Below are positions 28,085 through 37,884 of a stretch of 64,000 nt of DNA, piece after piece. The position numbers and the translations under genes are program-made. The notes under the pieces were generated by a model that was given only the letters and a program-made list of their open reading frames with translations, did no database searches and was not told the DNA's origin. Origin of the DNA: Gammaproteobacteria bacterium (lineage in GTDB: Bacteria > Pseudomonadota > Gammaproteobacteria > SZUA-140); the NCBI GenBank assembly GCA_016218365.1, contig JACREF010000009.1:124001-188000 (forward strand), written 5' to 3'. Within the stretch, counting starts at the first letter, position 1. Each line of letters opens with the position of its first letter.

Positions 28085-30880
28085 ATGTTGTTGATGAATC
28101 CCACATCATGGATCGGTTTGATTGTGCTGGGCATGGCCATGATGGTGGGTGGCTCGGGGTTGGCCGCGCCTGTGGCGACAACCGCGTTATGGGAGGCCAA
28201 CGGTCCGGTGGACTCGACGGCGCTGTCCCCTGATGGCAAGACCTTGTATCTGGGCGGCAGCTTCAGCTATGTCGGGCCGCACAGCGGTGCCGCAACTGTG
28301 CTCGAGGCAGACGGCCAGTTTCAGGCCGCGTCCTCGTTGCTCGAAGGCAAGGTGTACAGTGTCGCCGCCGATAGCAGCGGCGGCTGGTATGTCGGCGGTG
28401 ATTTCAGCATAGCTGGTGCCGCTAGAAATCTTGTGCATATCGATCAAACCGGCGTTTTATTGCCATGGAGTCCGGTGGCCAGTCAGCCGGTCAATGTCGT
28501 GCGTTATGTGGGCGGCCAGCTGTTTGTCGGCAGCGATACCGCGTTGACCGAATACAATACCACGACAGGTGCAGCGGTGTGGACGGTGGCCAGCAATGGC
28601 CGGGTGCTGGCGCTGGCGGTGTCCGGCGCGTCGTTGTATGTCGGTGGCGAGTTCACGACCTTGGGTGGTTCCTCGCGGAGTCATCTGGCGAGGGTTGATG
28701 TCTCGGCGGCGCCCGCAACGATAACTGTTGATCCCGCATGGCAACCAGTTCTGGGGTCAGCGTTATCGGTACGCGCATTGGCCATCGATAGCCTTGGTGG
28801 TTGGATATATGCCGCAGGGAGTTTTACCGTCGGCGGCGGCGCGCGCACCAACATCACGCGCGTTGACGCAGCGACCGGTGTAATAGACAGCTGGGGCGCC
28901 TCATGCAGCGGCGGCGCGGTTTATGATCTGGCGCTGGCCTCATCAAGCATATTTGTCGCCGGAGAATTTACCTCCTGCGGCGGGAGCGGTGCATATCTGG
29001 CCGAATTGAATGCGGCGGGTGCACAAACCATCTGGTCGCCGCAGCCTGACGCCCCGGTTCATGCGCTGGCCTTGTCCGCGGGCGGGACAGCGTTGTATGC
29101 AGGTGGTGTTTTCCGGCAGATGACAGCTGCAGGCTTGCTGCGCCATCACCTCGCTGGATTTTTGATCAGTGATGGCATGGTACAGCTCGAGCCAGGCTGG
29201 CAGCAGATGGTCGGTGGTGATGTGCGTGCCTTGTCAGCCGTCAATGGTCCAAGGCTGTTCATCGGCGGTGACTTCACATCGGCCGGAGGCGTGGCGCGCA
29301 ATAACCTGGCGGCGCTGGATGTCGAATCAATCAGCCCGACCTTTGGCAAGGCAAGCCTATGGAATCCATCGGCGAACGCAGCAGTCCATGTCGTGCGGGT
29401 TGAACCCAGCACCGGCTCGATCTATGTCGGCGGGGAGTTTTCTTCGATCGGGTCCGCGTTCCGCACCGGCGTGGCAGCGCTGAAACCAGTGACCGGTGTG
29501 GCCTACAGCGAGTGGAACGCCCGGTTCAATGCCGGCGCCAAGGTCTATGCGCTGGAGTTGTCCAGTCGTGGCACTGTGTTGGCGGGCGGGTTGTTTACTT
29601 CAGTCGTCGGCAGCGCGACCCGCAATAATCTGGTCGAGATCAGTCTGATCGGCGCCCGGATCGAGACCTTGATGATGGATATTCAGGGTGGGGCGGTCCG
29701 CACGCTGCAGATCCTTGAAGGCAGGGTCTTTGTCGGTGGGGACTTCACCGCCATTTCTGGCAAGCCGCGTAACCACCTTGCTGCCGTCAGCATCACAACG
29801 TTGAGGCTTGAAGACTGGCAGCTTGACTGCGATGGCCCGGTGTATGCGCTGCGTTTGACCGCGGACGGGAAGGCGTTGCTGGTAGGGGGTGATTTTACGC
29901 AGGTCGGTACTGTGGCGCGCCGTTATCTGGCGCGCGTCGATCCGCTGAGCCCCGCCGTGGCATCCTGGAATGCGGAGGTCGATGGCGGGCCGGTTACCAC
30001 AATGACTATTTCGGCCGATCGGTCAATACTGTATCTGGGCGGGACGTTTACGACTATTCATTCAAGCGCGTACCCCTCGCTGGCGGCCCTGTACCTGGCG
30101 AATACCACGCCGCTGATTTGGAACCCGATCGTCAACGGGGCTGTCAATGATCTGCGGTTGTCGAATGATGGCAGTAAGTTGTATGTGGCAGGCGCTTACA
30201 GCAGGATGGATGTTAACCGTTCGCACATCGTCGAGACCACCACGTTTCCGTCCGAGACCACCCCGCCACTCACAACCGCCAGCCTGGCCGACAACGTCGC
30301 CTATAACGGGATTACGATCAGACCGGTAGAATTGGTGTGTGATGACGGCATCGGGTCTGGCTGTGCGGCAACCTATTACACCTTGGATGGTACGGACCCG
30401 GATCCTGCCACCTCACCGGAGTATGTCGACGCGATTACGCTCAGAAGCCCCACCACGCTGAAATTCCTGTCAGTTGATTATGCGGGCAACACCGAGTCGT
30501 CGATCAATCAGCGGGTGTATACCATCGAGGCAGATGCCCCGTTGACCACGGCGAGCCCTGAGACCAGGACGTTCAATGACAAGCAGCTCGTCGTGACCTT
30601 GAGCTGTCGTGATGATAGCTCCGGGTGTGCCGCCACCTATTACACCACCGATGGCAGCAAGCCGACGACGGCATCCACTCGCTATACCGGACCGCTCATA
30701 TTGACGCAAACGACGCTGCTACGGTTTTTTTCCGTTGATCAGGCAGGAAATGTCGAGGCTCCAAAGCGCGAGAACTATATCAGTAATCGTGGTGGATTCG
30801 GGGCCGTCGGCGGTCAGCTTCTGTTAGGGCTGCTGGTGATGGTGGTGTGGCGGCAATCCCGTCCGATGGTGCTGCGATGA
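28085..30880 (+). CDS. Large exported beta-propeller-like repeat protein with chitobiase-type C-terminal modules
   Basis: About 931 residues from the ATG at 28085; a GTG at 28049 and an ATG at 28094 are alternatives. A signal-like N-terminus (WIGLIVLGMAMMVGG) is followed by roughly 14 repeats of the pattern Y-V-G-G-[DE]-F-T-x2-G-G-x2-R-x2-L-A-x2-D, resembling delta-60 / DUF5122 propeller repeats. Two C-terminal modules of the chitobiase/hexosaminidase C-terminal type follow (YYTLDGTDPDP and YYTTDGSKPTT, each with flanking Cys pairs). The end is GGFGAVGGQ, then a hydrophobic helix and basic residues, a membrane or sorting tail. It is translationally coupled (ATGA) to a shorter paralogue. A surface-exposed role is inferred; the function is unknown. 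Confidence 0.8.
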   Translation: MLLMNPTSWIGLIVLGMAMMVGGSGLAAPVATTALWEANGPVDSTALSPDGKTLYLGGSFSYVGPHSGAATVLEADGQFQAASSLLEGKVYSVAADSSGGWYVGGDFSIAGAARNLVHIDQTGVLLPWSPVASQPVNVVRYVGGQLFVGSDTALTEYNTTTGAAVWTVASNGRVLALAVSGASLYVGGEFTTLGGSSRSHLARVDVSAAPATITVDPAWQPVLGSALSVRALAIDSLGGWIYAAGSFTVGGGARTNITRVDAATGVIDSWGASCSGGAVYDLALASSSIFVAGEFTSCGGSGAYLAELNAAGAQTIWSPQPDAPVHALALSAGGTALYAGGVFRQMTAAGLLRHHLAGFLISDGMVQLEPGWQQMVGGDVRALSAVNGPRLFIGGDFTSAGGVARNNLAALDVESISPTFGKASLWNPSANAAVHVVRVEPSTGSIYVGGEFSSIGSAFRTGVAALKPVTGVAYSEWNARFNAGAKVYALELSSRGTVLAGGLFTSVVGSATRNNLVEISLIGARIETLMMDIQGGAVRTLQILEGRVFVGGDFTAISGKPRNHLAAVSITTLRLEDWQLDCDGPVYALRLTADGKALLVGGDFTQVGTVARRYLARVDPLSPAVASWNAEVDGGPVTTMTISADRSILYLGGTFTTIHSSAYPSLAALYLANTTPLIWNPIVNGAVNDLRLSNDGSKLYVAGAYSRMDVNRSHIVETTTFPSETTPPLTTASLADNVAYNGITIRPVELVCDDGIGSGCAATYYTLDGTDPDPATSPEYVDAITLRSPTTLKFLSVDYAGNTESSINQRVYTIEADAPLTTASPETRTFNDKQLVVTLSCRDDSSGCAATYYTTDGSKPTTASTRYTGPLILTQTTLLRFFSVDQAGNVEAPKRENYISNRGGFGAVGGQLLLGLLVMVVWRQSRPMVLR

Positions 30881-33081
30881 AGTTGCGCTACGCTGGTTTA
30901 ATGCTATGGCTGGGCCTGTTGTCGACGCAGCTGCTGCACGCCGGTTCATTGCCAGAGGTACCACCGGCACCTGTTTACCCCAATGGACCGGTTACCGCAG
31001 CGATCATCGATCAGCAAGAGATTTATGTCGCGGGTGGTTTTTCCGCGGTGACCTACCGCTGCCAGGCACAAGGTTTTTGTACTGACACCGTGCTGGGTGT
31101 TGGTAGCCTGATCGCCAATGATCTGCGCAGTGGGGCGATCAAGAGCGCAGCAAACCTTGAGCGATGGAAATCACCTGTACTGATCGATGAGTCTGTGGTG
31201 ATCAATACGCTGGAGGTGGACCACAATCGCGGATGGTTGATCGTCGGCGGCAGTTTCCAGACCTTCGGCGGGCTCGCCCGCAATGGCCTGGCTGCGATAC
31301 GCCTGGATACCGGCGCGCTGGTGGCCAGCTGGAACCCGTCAACCGGGAATTCAAGCTCTGAGCCAGTTACCGTCAATGACCTTGAGTGGTCTGCAGATGG
31401 TCAGACCTTGTATGTCGCGGGCAATTTTATCCGTTTCGCCGGCCTGCCGCGCCAGCATCTGGCCGCGGTCGACATGTCAGATGGCAGCGTGACTGCCTGG
31501 AATCCGCAGCCGGATGGCCCTGTCCATGTGCTGGCACGTGATGCTGACGGCGCCACCCTGTATGCGGGCGGCAGCTTTGGTGTCATCGGCGGGCAGCAAC
31601 GCAGATTACTGGCCAGCATCACGCTGTATAACCAGGGGTTGGCCCAGGCATGGGAGCCCCAGCTGGCCGGAACCGCCGTGTACGCGCTGCTGCGTGATGG
31701 CAACAGATTATATGTTGGCGGGCAATTCACTACCCCGCGCAACAATCTGGCCGCGTTCGATCTCACAACACATGCCCTGTTGCCCTGGAATCCCGATATC
31801 AACGGAAGGATCAACACGCTGGCGTTAAATGGTGATGGTTCACGGCTGTTTGCTGGCGGCAGCTATACGCAGGTGGGTGGGCAATCGCGGAACAATCTGG
31901 CGATGATTTCAACTGCAGATGCGGTGTTGCAGGCCTGGGATCCTTCCGCATCGATGACTGGCGGTGAGGTGAAGCAGCTGCTGTTTCACAAAATGAACTA
32001 TTTTGCGGCGCCCATTTTCAATGCGGATGAATACCTTGATCACCTGCTGGTGATGGGTTCGTTTTTCGGTGTAGGCGCGCCGGTGCCGAATAGTCTGGAT
32101 TATTACCAGGGTTACATGCTGGAACCGCCGAAGACCGTGGCCAGCCCGTTGACGGGTGCCTTTCAGTCGGCAGCGTGGAATAACGGGCAGATTGCGCTGA
32201 GTTGTACCAGCTATACAGGTGGCATCTGCGCGAAGATTTCCTATTCGCTGGATGAGGGCGTTTCGTTTCAGGACTATGCAGGACCTATTTCGGCGTGCGG
32301 GGTTTCGCCATGTACTCAACACCTTCGTTACCGCGGCATAGACGTGGAGGGCAACAGCGAGGCCTTGCATGATGAGGTCTTTGTCCGCGATGATGAGCCA
32401 CCAGTGACAGTCGCTGACCCCCATGGCCTTGCCATGGGGGTCAAGAACTATCAGCCCATCGCATTGAACTGTACCGACAGCGGCGACGCCGGTTGTGACA
32501 AGATTTATTACACCGTGGATGGTTCAGAGCCAACCCTGCCGCCAGGGGCGACCCAGAAGCTCTATGACCAGGCAATAGATCTTGGCGGTGACCAGGTCTA
32601 TACGTTGAAGTTCATGGCGGTCGACAAGGCGGGCAACGCCGAGATCCCTCATTCAGAGATCTATACTATCGATCGCGTACCGCCGGAGGTCATTGTTGCG
32701 CCCGGTGCCGGGGTCTACAGCGCGCCGATCACGGTGGAACTGCGCTGCGCCGATTGCCAGCAGGTTAACGGGTTGCCGCGCATTTATTATACAGTCGATG
32801 GCACGGCACCATTTGACCCGCTCACGATGGACTCACTTACCCCCCAGCCTTCTGATACGGCGATCCCCTATACCACGCCGATCTTGATCAGCAATGCCAC
32901 GCTGCTGCGGCTGATGTCGTTTGACGATGTTGGCAATGTGACCGAGGGGATGGGGGGGATCTATACCTTTATCGACACCCAGCCGGAGCGGCGTGTCGGC
33001 TTCGGTGCGGCGAGTGAGGGGATGCTGGCGCTGCTGGCCGCGGCGGTTGTGATGCTGCGCCGTCGTCGCCTTCCGGCATAA
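30877..33081 (+). CDS. Second exported propeller-like repeat protein with chitobiase-type modules
   Basis: 734 residues; the ATG at 30877 overlaps the previous stop (ATGA). Signal peptide [20 protein letters not shown]. The first half carries repeats like those of the upstream protein ([43 protein letters not shown]). The second half carries three chitobiase-type modules ([34 protein letters not shown]). It ends [14 protein letters not shown]...MLRRRRLPA: a GFGA motif, a membrane helix and an Arg cluster, the same plan as its neighbour's tail. The tail resembles sorting tripartite signals such as GlyGly-CTERM but is not an exact match. Function unknown; probably a surface partner of the first. 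Confidence 0.8.
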   Translation: MKLRYAGLMLWLGLLSTQLLHAGSLPEVPPAPVYPNGPVTAAIIDQQEIYVAGGFSAVTYRCQAQGFCTDTVLGVGSLIANDLRSGAIKSAANLERWKSPVLIDESVVINTLEVDHNRGWLIVGGSFQTFGGLARNGLAAIRLDTGALVASWNPSTGNSSSEPVTVNDLEWSADGQTLYVAGNFIRFAGLPRQHLAAVDMSDGSVTAWNPQPDGPVHVLARDADGATLYAGGSFGVIGGQQRRLLASITLYNQGLAQAWEPQLAGTAVYALLRDGNRLYVGGQFTTPRNNLAAFDLTTHALLPWNPDINGRINTLALNGDGSRLFAGGSYTQVGGQSRNNLAMISTADAVLQAWDPSASMTGGEVKQLLFHKMNYFAAPIFNADEYLDHLLVMGSFFGVGAPVPNSLDYYQGYMLEPPKTVASPLTGAFQSAAWNNGQIALSCTSYTGGICAKISYSLDEGVSFQDYAGPISACGVSPCTQHLRYRGIDVEGNSEALHDEVFVRDDEPPVTVADPHGLAMGVKNYQPIALNCTDSGDAGCDKIYYTVDGSEPTLPPGATQKLYDQAIDLGGDQVYTLKFMAVDKAGNAEIPHSEIYTIDRVPPEVIVAPGAGVYSAPITVELRCADCQQVNGLPRIYYTVDGTAPFDPLTMDSLTPQPSDTAIPYTTPILISNATLLRLMSFDDVGNVTEGMGGIYTFIDTQPERRVGFGAASEGMLALLAAAVVMLRRRRLPA
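32415..32443. repeat. Perfect 13-bp inverted repeat inside the coding region
   Basis: TGACCCCCATGGC (32415-32427) and GCCATGGGGGTCA (32431-32443) are separated by three bases, giving a very stable hairpin in the mRNA. It falls in the codons for [13 protein letters not shown], at the junction before the [12 protein letters not shown] module, where a repeat insertion or a pausing structure is conceivable. Confidence 0.7.
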
Positions 33082-33111
33082 ATCCGATCAGCGGGCTGTC
33101 TCAGCAAGCTG

Positions 33112-34683
33112 TCAGTGCCGGAAATGCCGCATGCTGGTGAATACCATTGCGATACCGTGTTCATCGGCGGCAGCGATGACCTCAGCATCACGCATCGAGC
33201 CACCGGGCTGGATCACGGCGGTGATGCCCGCTTCGGCGGCGCTGTCCAGTCCGTCGCGGAACGGGAAGAAGGCGTCGGAGGCCATGACAGAGCCGGCGAC
33301 CTGCAGGCCGGCATCGGCGGCCTTGATCGCGGCGATCCGTGCGCTGTAGACCCGGCTCATCTGTCCGGCACCGATGCCGATGGTCATGCCATGCTTGCCG
33401 TAGACGATGGCGTTGGACTTGACGTATTTGGCCACCTTCCAGGTAAACAACAAGTCGTCCAGCTCCTGATCGCTGGGCCGGCGTTGGGTAACAAGCCTGA
33501 GCGCACTCCTTTCAACCATGCCATGATCCTGATCCTGCACCAGCAGTCCACCGGTGACGCGGCGGTAATCGAGGCTGGCCGGATAGCTGCCGTGCCAGGG
33601 TTCGCAGACCAGCATCCTGACATTGGCCTTTTGCGCCAGCAATGGCAGCGCGTCATCATTGATGCCGGGGGCGATGATGACCTCGACAAACTGCTGTGTG
33701 AGGATTGCCTGGCAGGTTATGGCGTCGAGCGGACGGTTGAAGGCGATGATGCCACCAAAGGCCGAGGTCGGATCGGTGGTGTAGGCGCGGTTGTAGGCCT
33801 GCAGCAGATCACTGCCCAGTGCGACACCGCACGGATTGGCGTGCTTGACGATGACGCAGGCCGGCTGATCGGCAAATACCTTGACGCACTCCAGTGCGGT
33901 GTCGGCATCGGCGATGTTGTTGAAGGATAATTCCTTGCCCTGGATCTGGCGGGAGCGGGCTACACTGGGTTGATGGTCGCGTGGATCGGTGTAGAACGCG
34001 GCCCGCTGATGCGGATTCTCGCCATAGCGCAGGTCCTGGGCCTTGACGAAATGAAGGTTGCAGGTGCGCGGGAAGGCGTCGGGCGTGTCATGGCCGCTGG
34101 TCAATCGTCCGAGATAATTGGCGATGGCGCCGTCGTATTGTGCGGTATGTTCGAAGGCCTTGACCGCCAGCGAGAAACGCAAGGCAGCGCTGACGGCGCC
34201 GTGATGGTTCGTCATGTCAGCGATGACGGCCTGGTAATCCTGATGATCAACGACGATGGTGACATGGGCATGGTTCTTCGCCGCAGCGCGGACCATCGTC
34301 GGCCCGCCGATATCGATGTTCTCTATGGCGGTCGGCAGGTCACAGCCCGGCCGGGTCACCGTCTGCTCGAACGGATATAGGTTGACGACCACCAGATCGA
34401 TGGTGGCTATGCCGTTTTTTGTCATCACCATATCATCGATGCCGCGCCGGCCGAGGATGCCGCCATGAATCTTCGGGTGCAGCGTCTTGACGCGGCCATC
34501 CATCATCTCCGGAAAGCCGGTGTAGTCGGCAACCTCGATGACCGGCAGGCCATGGTCTGCCAGCAGTTTCGCCGTGCCGCCGGTAGACAATAATTCGACG
34601 CCCAGCTCATGCAGACGGCGGGCAAAGGCAACCGCCCCGGTCTTGTCAGAGAGACTGATCAGGGCGCGTTTGATCGGGGACAT
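33112..34683 (-). CDS. purH: Bifunctional AICAR transformylase / IMP cyclohydrolase
   Basis: Performs the last two steps of IMP synthesis. 523 residues (E. coli 529). The N-terminal cyclohydrolase (MGS-like) domain starts [20 protein letters not shown] and includes STGGTAKLL and [13 protein letters not shown]. The C-terminal transformylase has [25 protein letters not shown] and the end [20 protein letters not shown]. It follows fis by 54 bases on the same strand, as in the usual dusB-fis-purH order. Downstream, purD is displaced by the two large repeat genes. Confidence 0.97.
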   Translation of the reverse strand: MSPIKRALISLSDKTGAVAFARRLHELGVELLSTGGTAKLLADHGLPVIEVADYTGFPEMMDGRVKTLHPKIHGGILGRRGIDDMVMTKNGIATIDLVVVNLYPFEQTVTRPGCDLPTAIENIDIGGPTMVRAAAKNHAHVTIVVDHQDYQAVIADMTNHHGAVSAALRFSLAVKAFEHTAQYDGAIANYLGRLTSGHDTPDAFPRTCNLHFVKAQDLRYGENPHQRAAFYTDPRDHQPSVARSRQIQGKELSFNNIADADTALECVKVFADQPACVIVKHANPCGVALGSDLLQAYNRAYTTDPTSAFGGIIAFNRPLDAITCQAILTQQFVEVIIAPGINDDALPLLAQKANVRMLVCEPWHGSYPASLDYRRVTGGLLVQDQDHGMVERSALRLVTQRRPSDQELDDLLFTWKVAKYVKSNAIVYGKHGMTIGIGAGQMSRVYSARIAAIKAADAGLQVAGSVMASDAFFPFRDGLDSAAEAGITAVIQPGGSMRDAEVIAAADEHGIAMVFTSMRHFRH

Positions 34684-34737
34684 GCGGTATCCTGTGACGG
34701 GCAGATCCTGATCGGCCGGAAACTCTCTGGCCGGTGA

Positions 34738-35028
34738 TCAGGTGTTGAGGTCGTACTTTTCGAGTTTTTTGCGCAGCGTGGCCCGGTTCAGGCCCAGCAT
34801 CCTGGCCGCCTTGCTCTGGTTGCCGCGGGTGTAGGTCATGACATGACGCAGCAGCGGCGCCTCGACCTCCTGCAGCACCATCTCATAGAGCTCAGTGGGC
34901 TGCTGGCCTTGCAGGTCCATGAAAAACAGCTGCAGCGCGGTGTCCACGCAGGTGGCAACCGGCTTGCTGCGACGTTCACTGATGATCTCTTCAGTCTGGA
35001 TCAGCGCAGTATTATTCTGTGTATTCAT
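34738..35028 (-). CDS. fis: Fis nucleoid-associated DNA-binding protein
   Basis: 96 residues with the C-terminal Fis helix-turn-helix ([21 protein letters not shown], about 73-92), shared with NtrC-type activators. Fis bends DNA and stimulates growth-phase-dependent promoters. The ATG start overlaps the dusB stop by four bases, the classical dusB-fis arrangement of gammaproteobacteria. The N-terminal half has the [16 protein letters not shown] helix of the dimer interface. Confidence 0.96.
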   Translation of the reverse strand: MNTQNNTALIQTEEIISERRSKPVATCVDTALQLFFMDLQGQQPTELYEMVLQEVEAPLLRHVMTYTRGNQSKAARMLGLNRATLRKKLEKYDLNT

Positions 35029-36011
35029 GCGGCGAGTTCCGTCTGTTCGATGAGTTGATCAAAGTAGGCCCTGATTTGAACGAGCTGTTGCTCGGCATTT
35101 TCTACATTGTTGATGGTGTCGCGGAATACCGCGCCCCCTCGTTGGCCCTTGCTGTACCATGAGATGTGTTTGCGCGCCATCCGTACGCCTGTGTATTCGC
35201 CGTAGAAATCGTACAAATGTCCGACATGCTCCAGCATGATATCGCGTATTATCGCTATCTGAGGCTCGGGTAGCAACTGTCCGGTCTGCAGATAATGACT
35301 GATATTATTGAAGATCCACGGCCGCCCTTGCGCCGCCCGCCCGATCATCACGGCATCCGCGCCGGTATACTCAAGCACGTAGCGGGCCTTGCGCGCTGAA
35401 TCGATATCACCGTTGGCGATCACCGGTATCGCAACACTCGCCTTGATATCCCGGATAGTATCGTATTCTGCTGTCCCATGGTAGGCGCAGGCGCGGGTCC
35501 GGCCGTGGACCGCCAAGGCCTGAATGCCGGCCTGCTCGGCGATGCGGGCGATCGTGACCCCGTTGCGGTTCTGGGCGTCCCAGCCGGTACGTATTTTTAA
35601 CGTTACCGGGATATCCACGGCCCGAACGACGCCCTCGAGTATCCTTCCCACCAGCACCTGGTCCTTCAGCAATGCCGAACCGGCCATGACATTGCAGACC
35701 TTTTTGGCCGGGCAACCCATGTTGATGTCGATGATCTGGGCGCCGTGGTCGGCATTGTGGCGTGCCGCATCGGCCATCAGGGCCGGGTCGGCGCCGGCGA
35801 TCTGCACCGAACGGGGCTCGATTTCACCGTCATGATTGGCTCGGCGCAAGGTTTTCTGGCTGCCGCGCAACAGTGAGTTGCAGGTGACCATCTCGGAGAC
35901 GGCCATGCCGGCCCCCAAGCGCTTGCATAACTGGCGGAACGGGCGGTCGGTGACGCCGGCCATCGGCGCCAGGATCAGGTTGTTGCTGAGCGTGTAGGGT
36001 CCTATTTTCAT
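35025..36011 (-). CDS. dusB: tRNA-dihydrouridine synthase B
   Basis: FMN/NADPH-dependent reduction of U17-type uridines in the tRNA D-loop. 328 residues. The N-terminal TIM barrel shows [19 protein letters not shown], the catalytic Cys in [11 protein letters not shown], and TLKIRTGWD and [15 protein letters not shown]. The C-terminal helical domain begins near 250. It is first gene of the dusB-fis-purH transcript, with its ATG at 36009-36011 and AT-rich sequence upstream. Confidence 0.96.
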   Translation of the reverse strand: MKIGPYTLSNNLILAPMAGVTDRPFRQLCKRLGAGMAVSEMVTCNSLLRGSQKTLRRANHDGEIEPRSVQIAGADPALMADAARHNADHGAQIIDINMGCPAKKVCNVMAGSALLKDQVLVGRILEGVVRAVDIPVTLKIRTGWDAQNRNGVTIARIAEQAGIQALAVHGRTRACAYHGTAEYDTIRDIKASVAIPVIANGDIDSARKARYVLEYTGADAVMIGRAAQGRPWIFNNISHYLQTGQLLPEPQIAIIRDIMLEHVGHLYDFYGEYTGVRMARKHISWYSKGQRGGAVFRDTINNVENAEQQLVQIRAYFDQLIEQTELAA

Positions 36012-36043
36012 TGAAATTCAGTGTTTAATATAAATCGGTAAAG

Positions 36044-36070
36044 AAAAAAAGGGGCCGCCTGTCAGGGGCG
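36044..36070 (-). terminator. Possible terminator between the DUF3426 gene and dusB
   Basis: On the minus strand a short stem (CGCC / GGCG with a 7-base loop) is followed by GCCCC and seven T residues (36044-36050). It would end transcription from prmA/DUF3426 before dusB. The stem is short, so the call is tentative. Confidence 0.35.
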
Positions 36071-36148
36071 CATGTAAAACCATTCTTATGATACCCCTTA
36101 ATCATGTGCTTATAAAGTCAGCAGTGGTGACCGCAGGGTCTGTCGAGG

Positions 36149-36793
36149 TCAAAAGAGCGAAAATTCATAATTGATGGCCGCAGCGCCCGGGTCAGCCAAT
36201 TCCAGCCGGGCGAGGACAGCCTGACCCGCCGGGATGCCGGTGGCCGGGTCAAGCCGCTGTTGCAGGTATTCAGCGGGTCGAAAGCGGCGCTGGGCAACGA
36301 TCCGACCCTCGAGATCAGAAAAGCTCAGCATCAGGTCAGGGTAGCGTTGGGGGTAACCACCAAGGTTGTGCAGCGTGACGGTGATCAGCAGGCTATGGGC
36401 ATACTGCGGGTGACTGGCGATCGCCCGTTCTTCGATCTTGATCATGTCCAGTTTGTGTAACAGCGGCAGTGTGCAGCCGCCGAGACGACACAACAACTGC
36501 AGTCCGGGCCGCCACAGGTCGTGTTGGGCCAGTCGATCACGGTTGAAATAGCCATATTGTGCAACGAGGCCTGTTATCAACAGAGCGGCGCAGAGCGCCA
36601 GCCAGACCGCTGGTCGGTGCGATGACAACACAGGCGCATGTTCCACGGCTGTGGCTTCCGTGTTGCTTGCAGCAGGTTGATCTATCGGGTTGTTCAAGGG
36701 GGTGCTGCAGCGTGGGCAGGCGCCACCATTGCCGTCATCGGCGATCTCGACCAGGGTCTGGCAATGCGGGCAATGGATGATACGGGTGAACAT
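36149..36793 (-). CDS. Zinc-ribbon membrane protein, DUF3426 family
   Basis: 214 residues with an N-terminal zinc ribbon (CPHCQTLV ... CPRCSTPL, about 8-33), a linker, one membrane helix (WLALCAALLITGLVAQYGYF, about 64-83) and a C-terminal DUF3426 domain with immunoglobulin-like strands (SLLITVTLHNLGGYPQRYPDL). In gammaproteobacteria this gene commonly follows prmA, as here (12-base gap). The function is unknown; topology suggests a cytoplasmic zinc ribbon and a periplasmic C-terminal domain. Confidence 0.85.
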   Translation of the reverse strand: MFTRIIHCPHCQTLVEIADDGNGGACPRCSTPLNNPIDQPAASNTEATAVEHAPVLSSHRPAVWLALCAALLITGLVAQYGYFNRDRLAQHDLWRPGLQLLCRLGGCTLPLLHKLDMIKIEERAIASHPQYAHSLLITVTLHNLGGYPQRYPDLMLSFSDLEGRIVAQRRFRPAEYLQQRLDPATGIPAGQAVLARLELADPGAAAINYEFSLF

Positions 36794-36805
36794 GCGGCAG
36801 TTACT

Positions 36806-37699
36806 TTACTCTTTGCGTCGCGCCGCAAGGCACAGCCAGTCCTCACGCTGCTGCTGCCAGATAAAATCAAACCAGCGGCGGTAACTGCCCTGCAGGGCCG
36901 GACCCTGTGGGCTCAGCAGGCCGGACAGCACCAAGCTGCCACCAGGTTTGACGAGTTGCGCCAATTGTGGCGCTAGGTCTGCCAGCGGGCCAGCCAGGAT
37001 GTTGGCCAACACAGTGTCGGCGGCGATGGCGGGCAGGTCGGCGGGCAGATAGCCATGGATCAGATGATCGACATGATTGCGGCGGGCATTATCTGCGGTT
37101 GCCAGCAGTGCCTGGTGATCGATGTCCACGGCTGCGACCTGGCGGGCACCGAGGCGGGCGGCAGCGATGGCCAGGATGCCGGAGCCGCAACCATAATCGA
37201 TGACATGGTGGTCGGTGACAGCATGACTGTCCAGCCACTCCAGGCACAAGGCGGTGGTGGGGTGGGTGCCGGTGCCAAACGCCAGGCCTGGATCCAGCAT
37301 GATATTGACGGCAGTGGGGTCAGGCGGCTGATAGGCCGTTGGGCAGATCCACAACCGCTGACCAAAGCGCATCGGCCGGAAATGGGCTAGCCACACCCGT
37401 TCCCAGTCCTGGTTGGCCAGGCGTTTGACATGACAGGCCGGCATGTCTTGGCCCTGCAGGGCGTGTTGGATGTGTTGCAGTACGCCACTGACATCGGTGT
37501 CGGCGTCGAACAGGCCGATGACACAGGTATCCGACCACAACGGCTCGCTGCCGAGCGGTGGTTCGTAGATCGCTTCATCGCCGCGATCCTGCAACGTCAC
37601 GGCCAGTGCGCCGGTCTCGCTGAGCAGGTCGGCGATCAGGCCGGCATTGTCCGGGCGGGCATCGAACAGGATCTGCAGCCATTGCGGAGAGGTGGTCAT
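36806..37699 (-). CDS. prmA: Ribosomal protein L11 methyltransferase
   Basis: SAM-dependent trimethylation of ribosomal protein L11. 297 residues. The N-terminal substrate-recognition domain includes WERVWLAHFRPMRFG. The catalytic domain contains MLDPGLAFGTGTHPTTALCL, the SAM loop VIDYGCGSGILAIAA and VLANILAGPL. The start is MTTSPQWLQILF at 37697-37699. It is first in the prmA-DUF3426 pair. The accB/accC genes often found upstream of prmA are absent; an outer-membrane-type gene is there instead, on the other strand. Confidence 0.96.
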   Translation of the reverse strand: MTTSPQWLQILFDARPDNAGLIADLLSETGALAVTLQDRGDEAIYEPPLGSEPLWSDTCVIGLFDADTDVSGVLQHIQHALQGQDMPACHVKRLANQDWERVWLAHFRPMRFGQRLWICPTAYQPPDPTAVNIMLDPGLAFGTGTHPTTALCLEWLDSHAVTDHHVIDYGCGSGILAIAAARLGARQVAAVDIDHQALLATADNARRNHVDHLIHGYLPADLPAIAADTVLANILAGPLADLAPQLAQLVKPGGSLVLSGLLSPQGPALQGSYRRWFDFIWQQQREDWLCLAARRKE

Positions 37700-37884
37700 C
37701 AGCGGATACCGGACTGGACATGGCTCAATCTAGCAGAAAGGGCTGCCCTGCACCATGTTGGGAGCGGGTTCACATTTTAGTGTTGCAACATGGTGGATGG
37801 GTTGATTATCGGCCTTGCACTGCAACCATATTGGGATTAATTTCGTCCTTCATCGGAAATCTAAATTTAGTGGAGGCTGTGATC

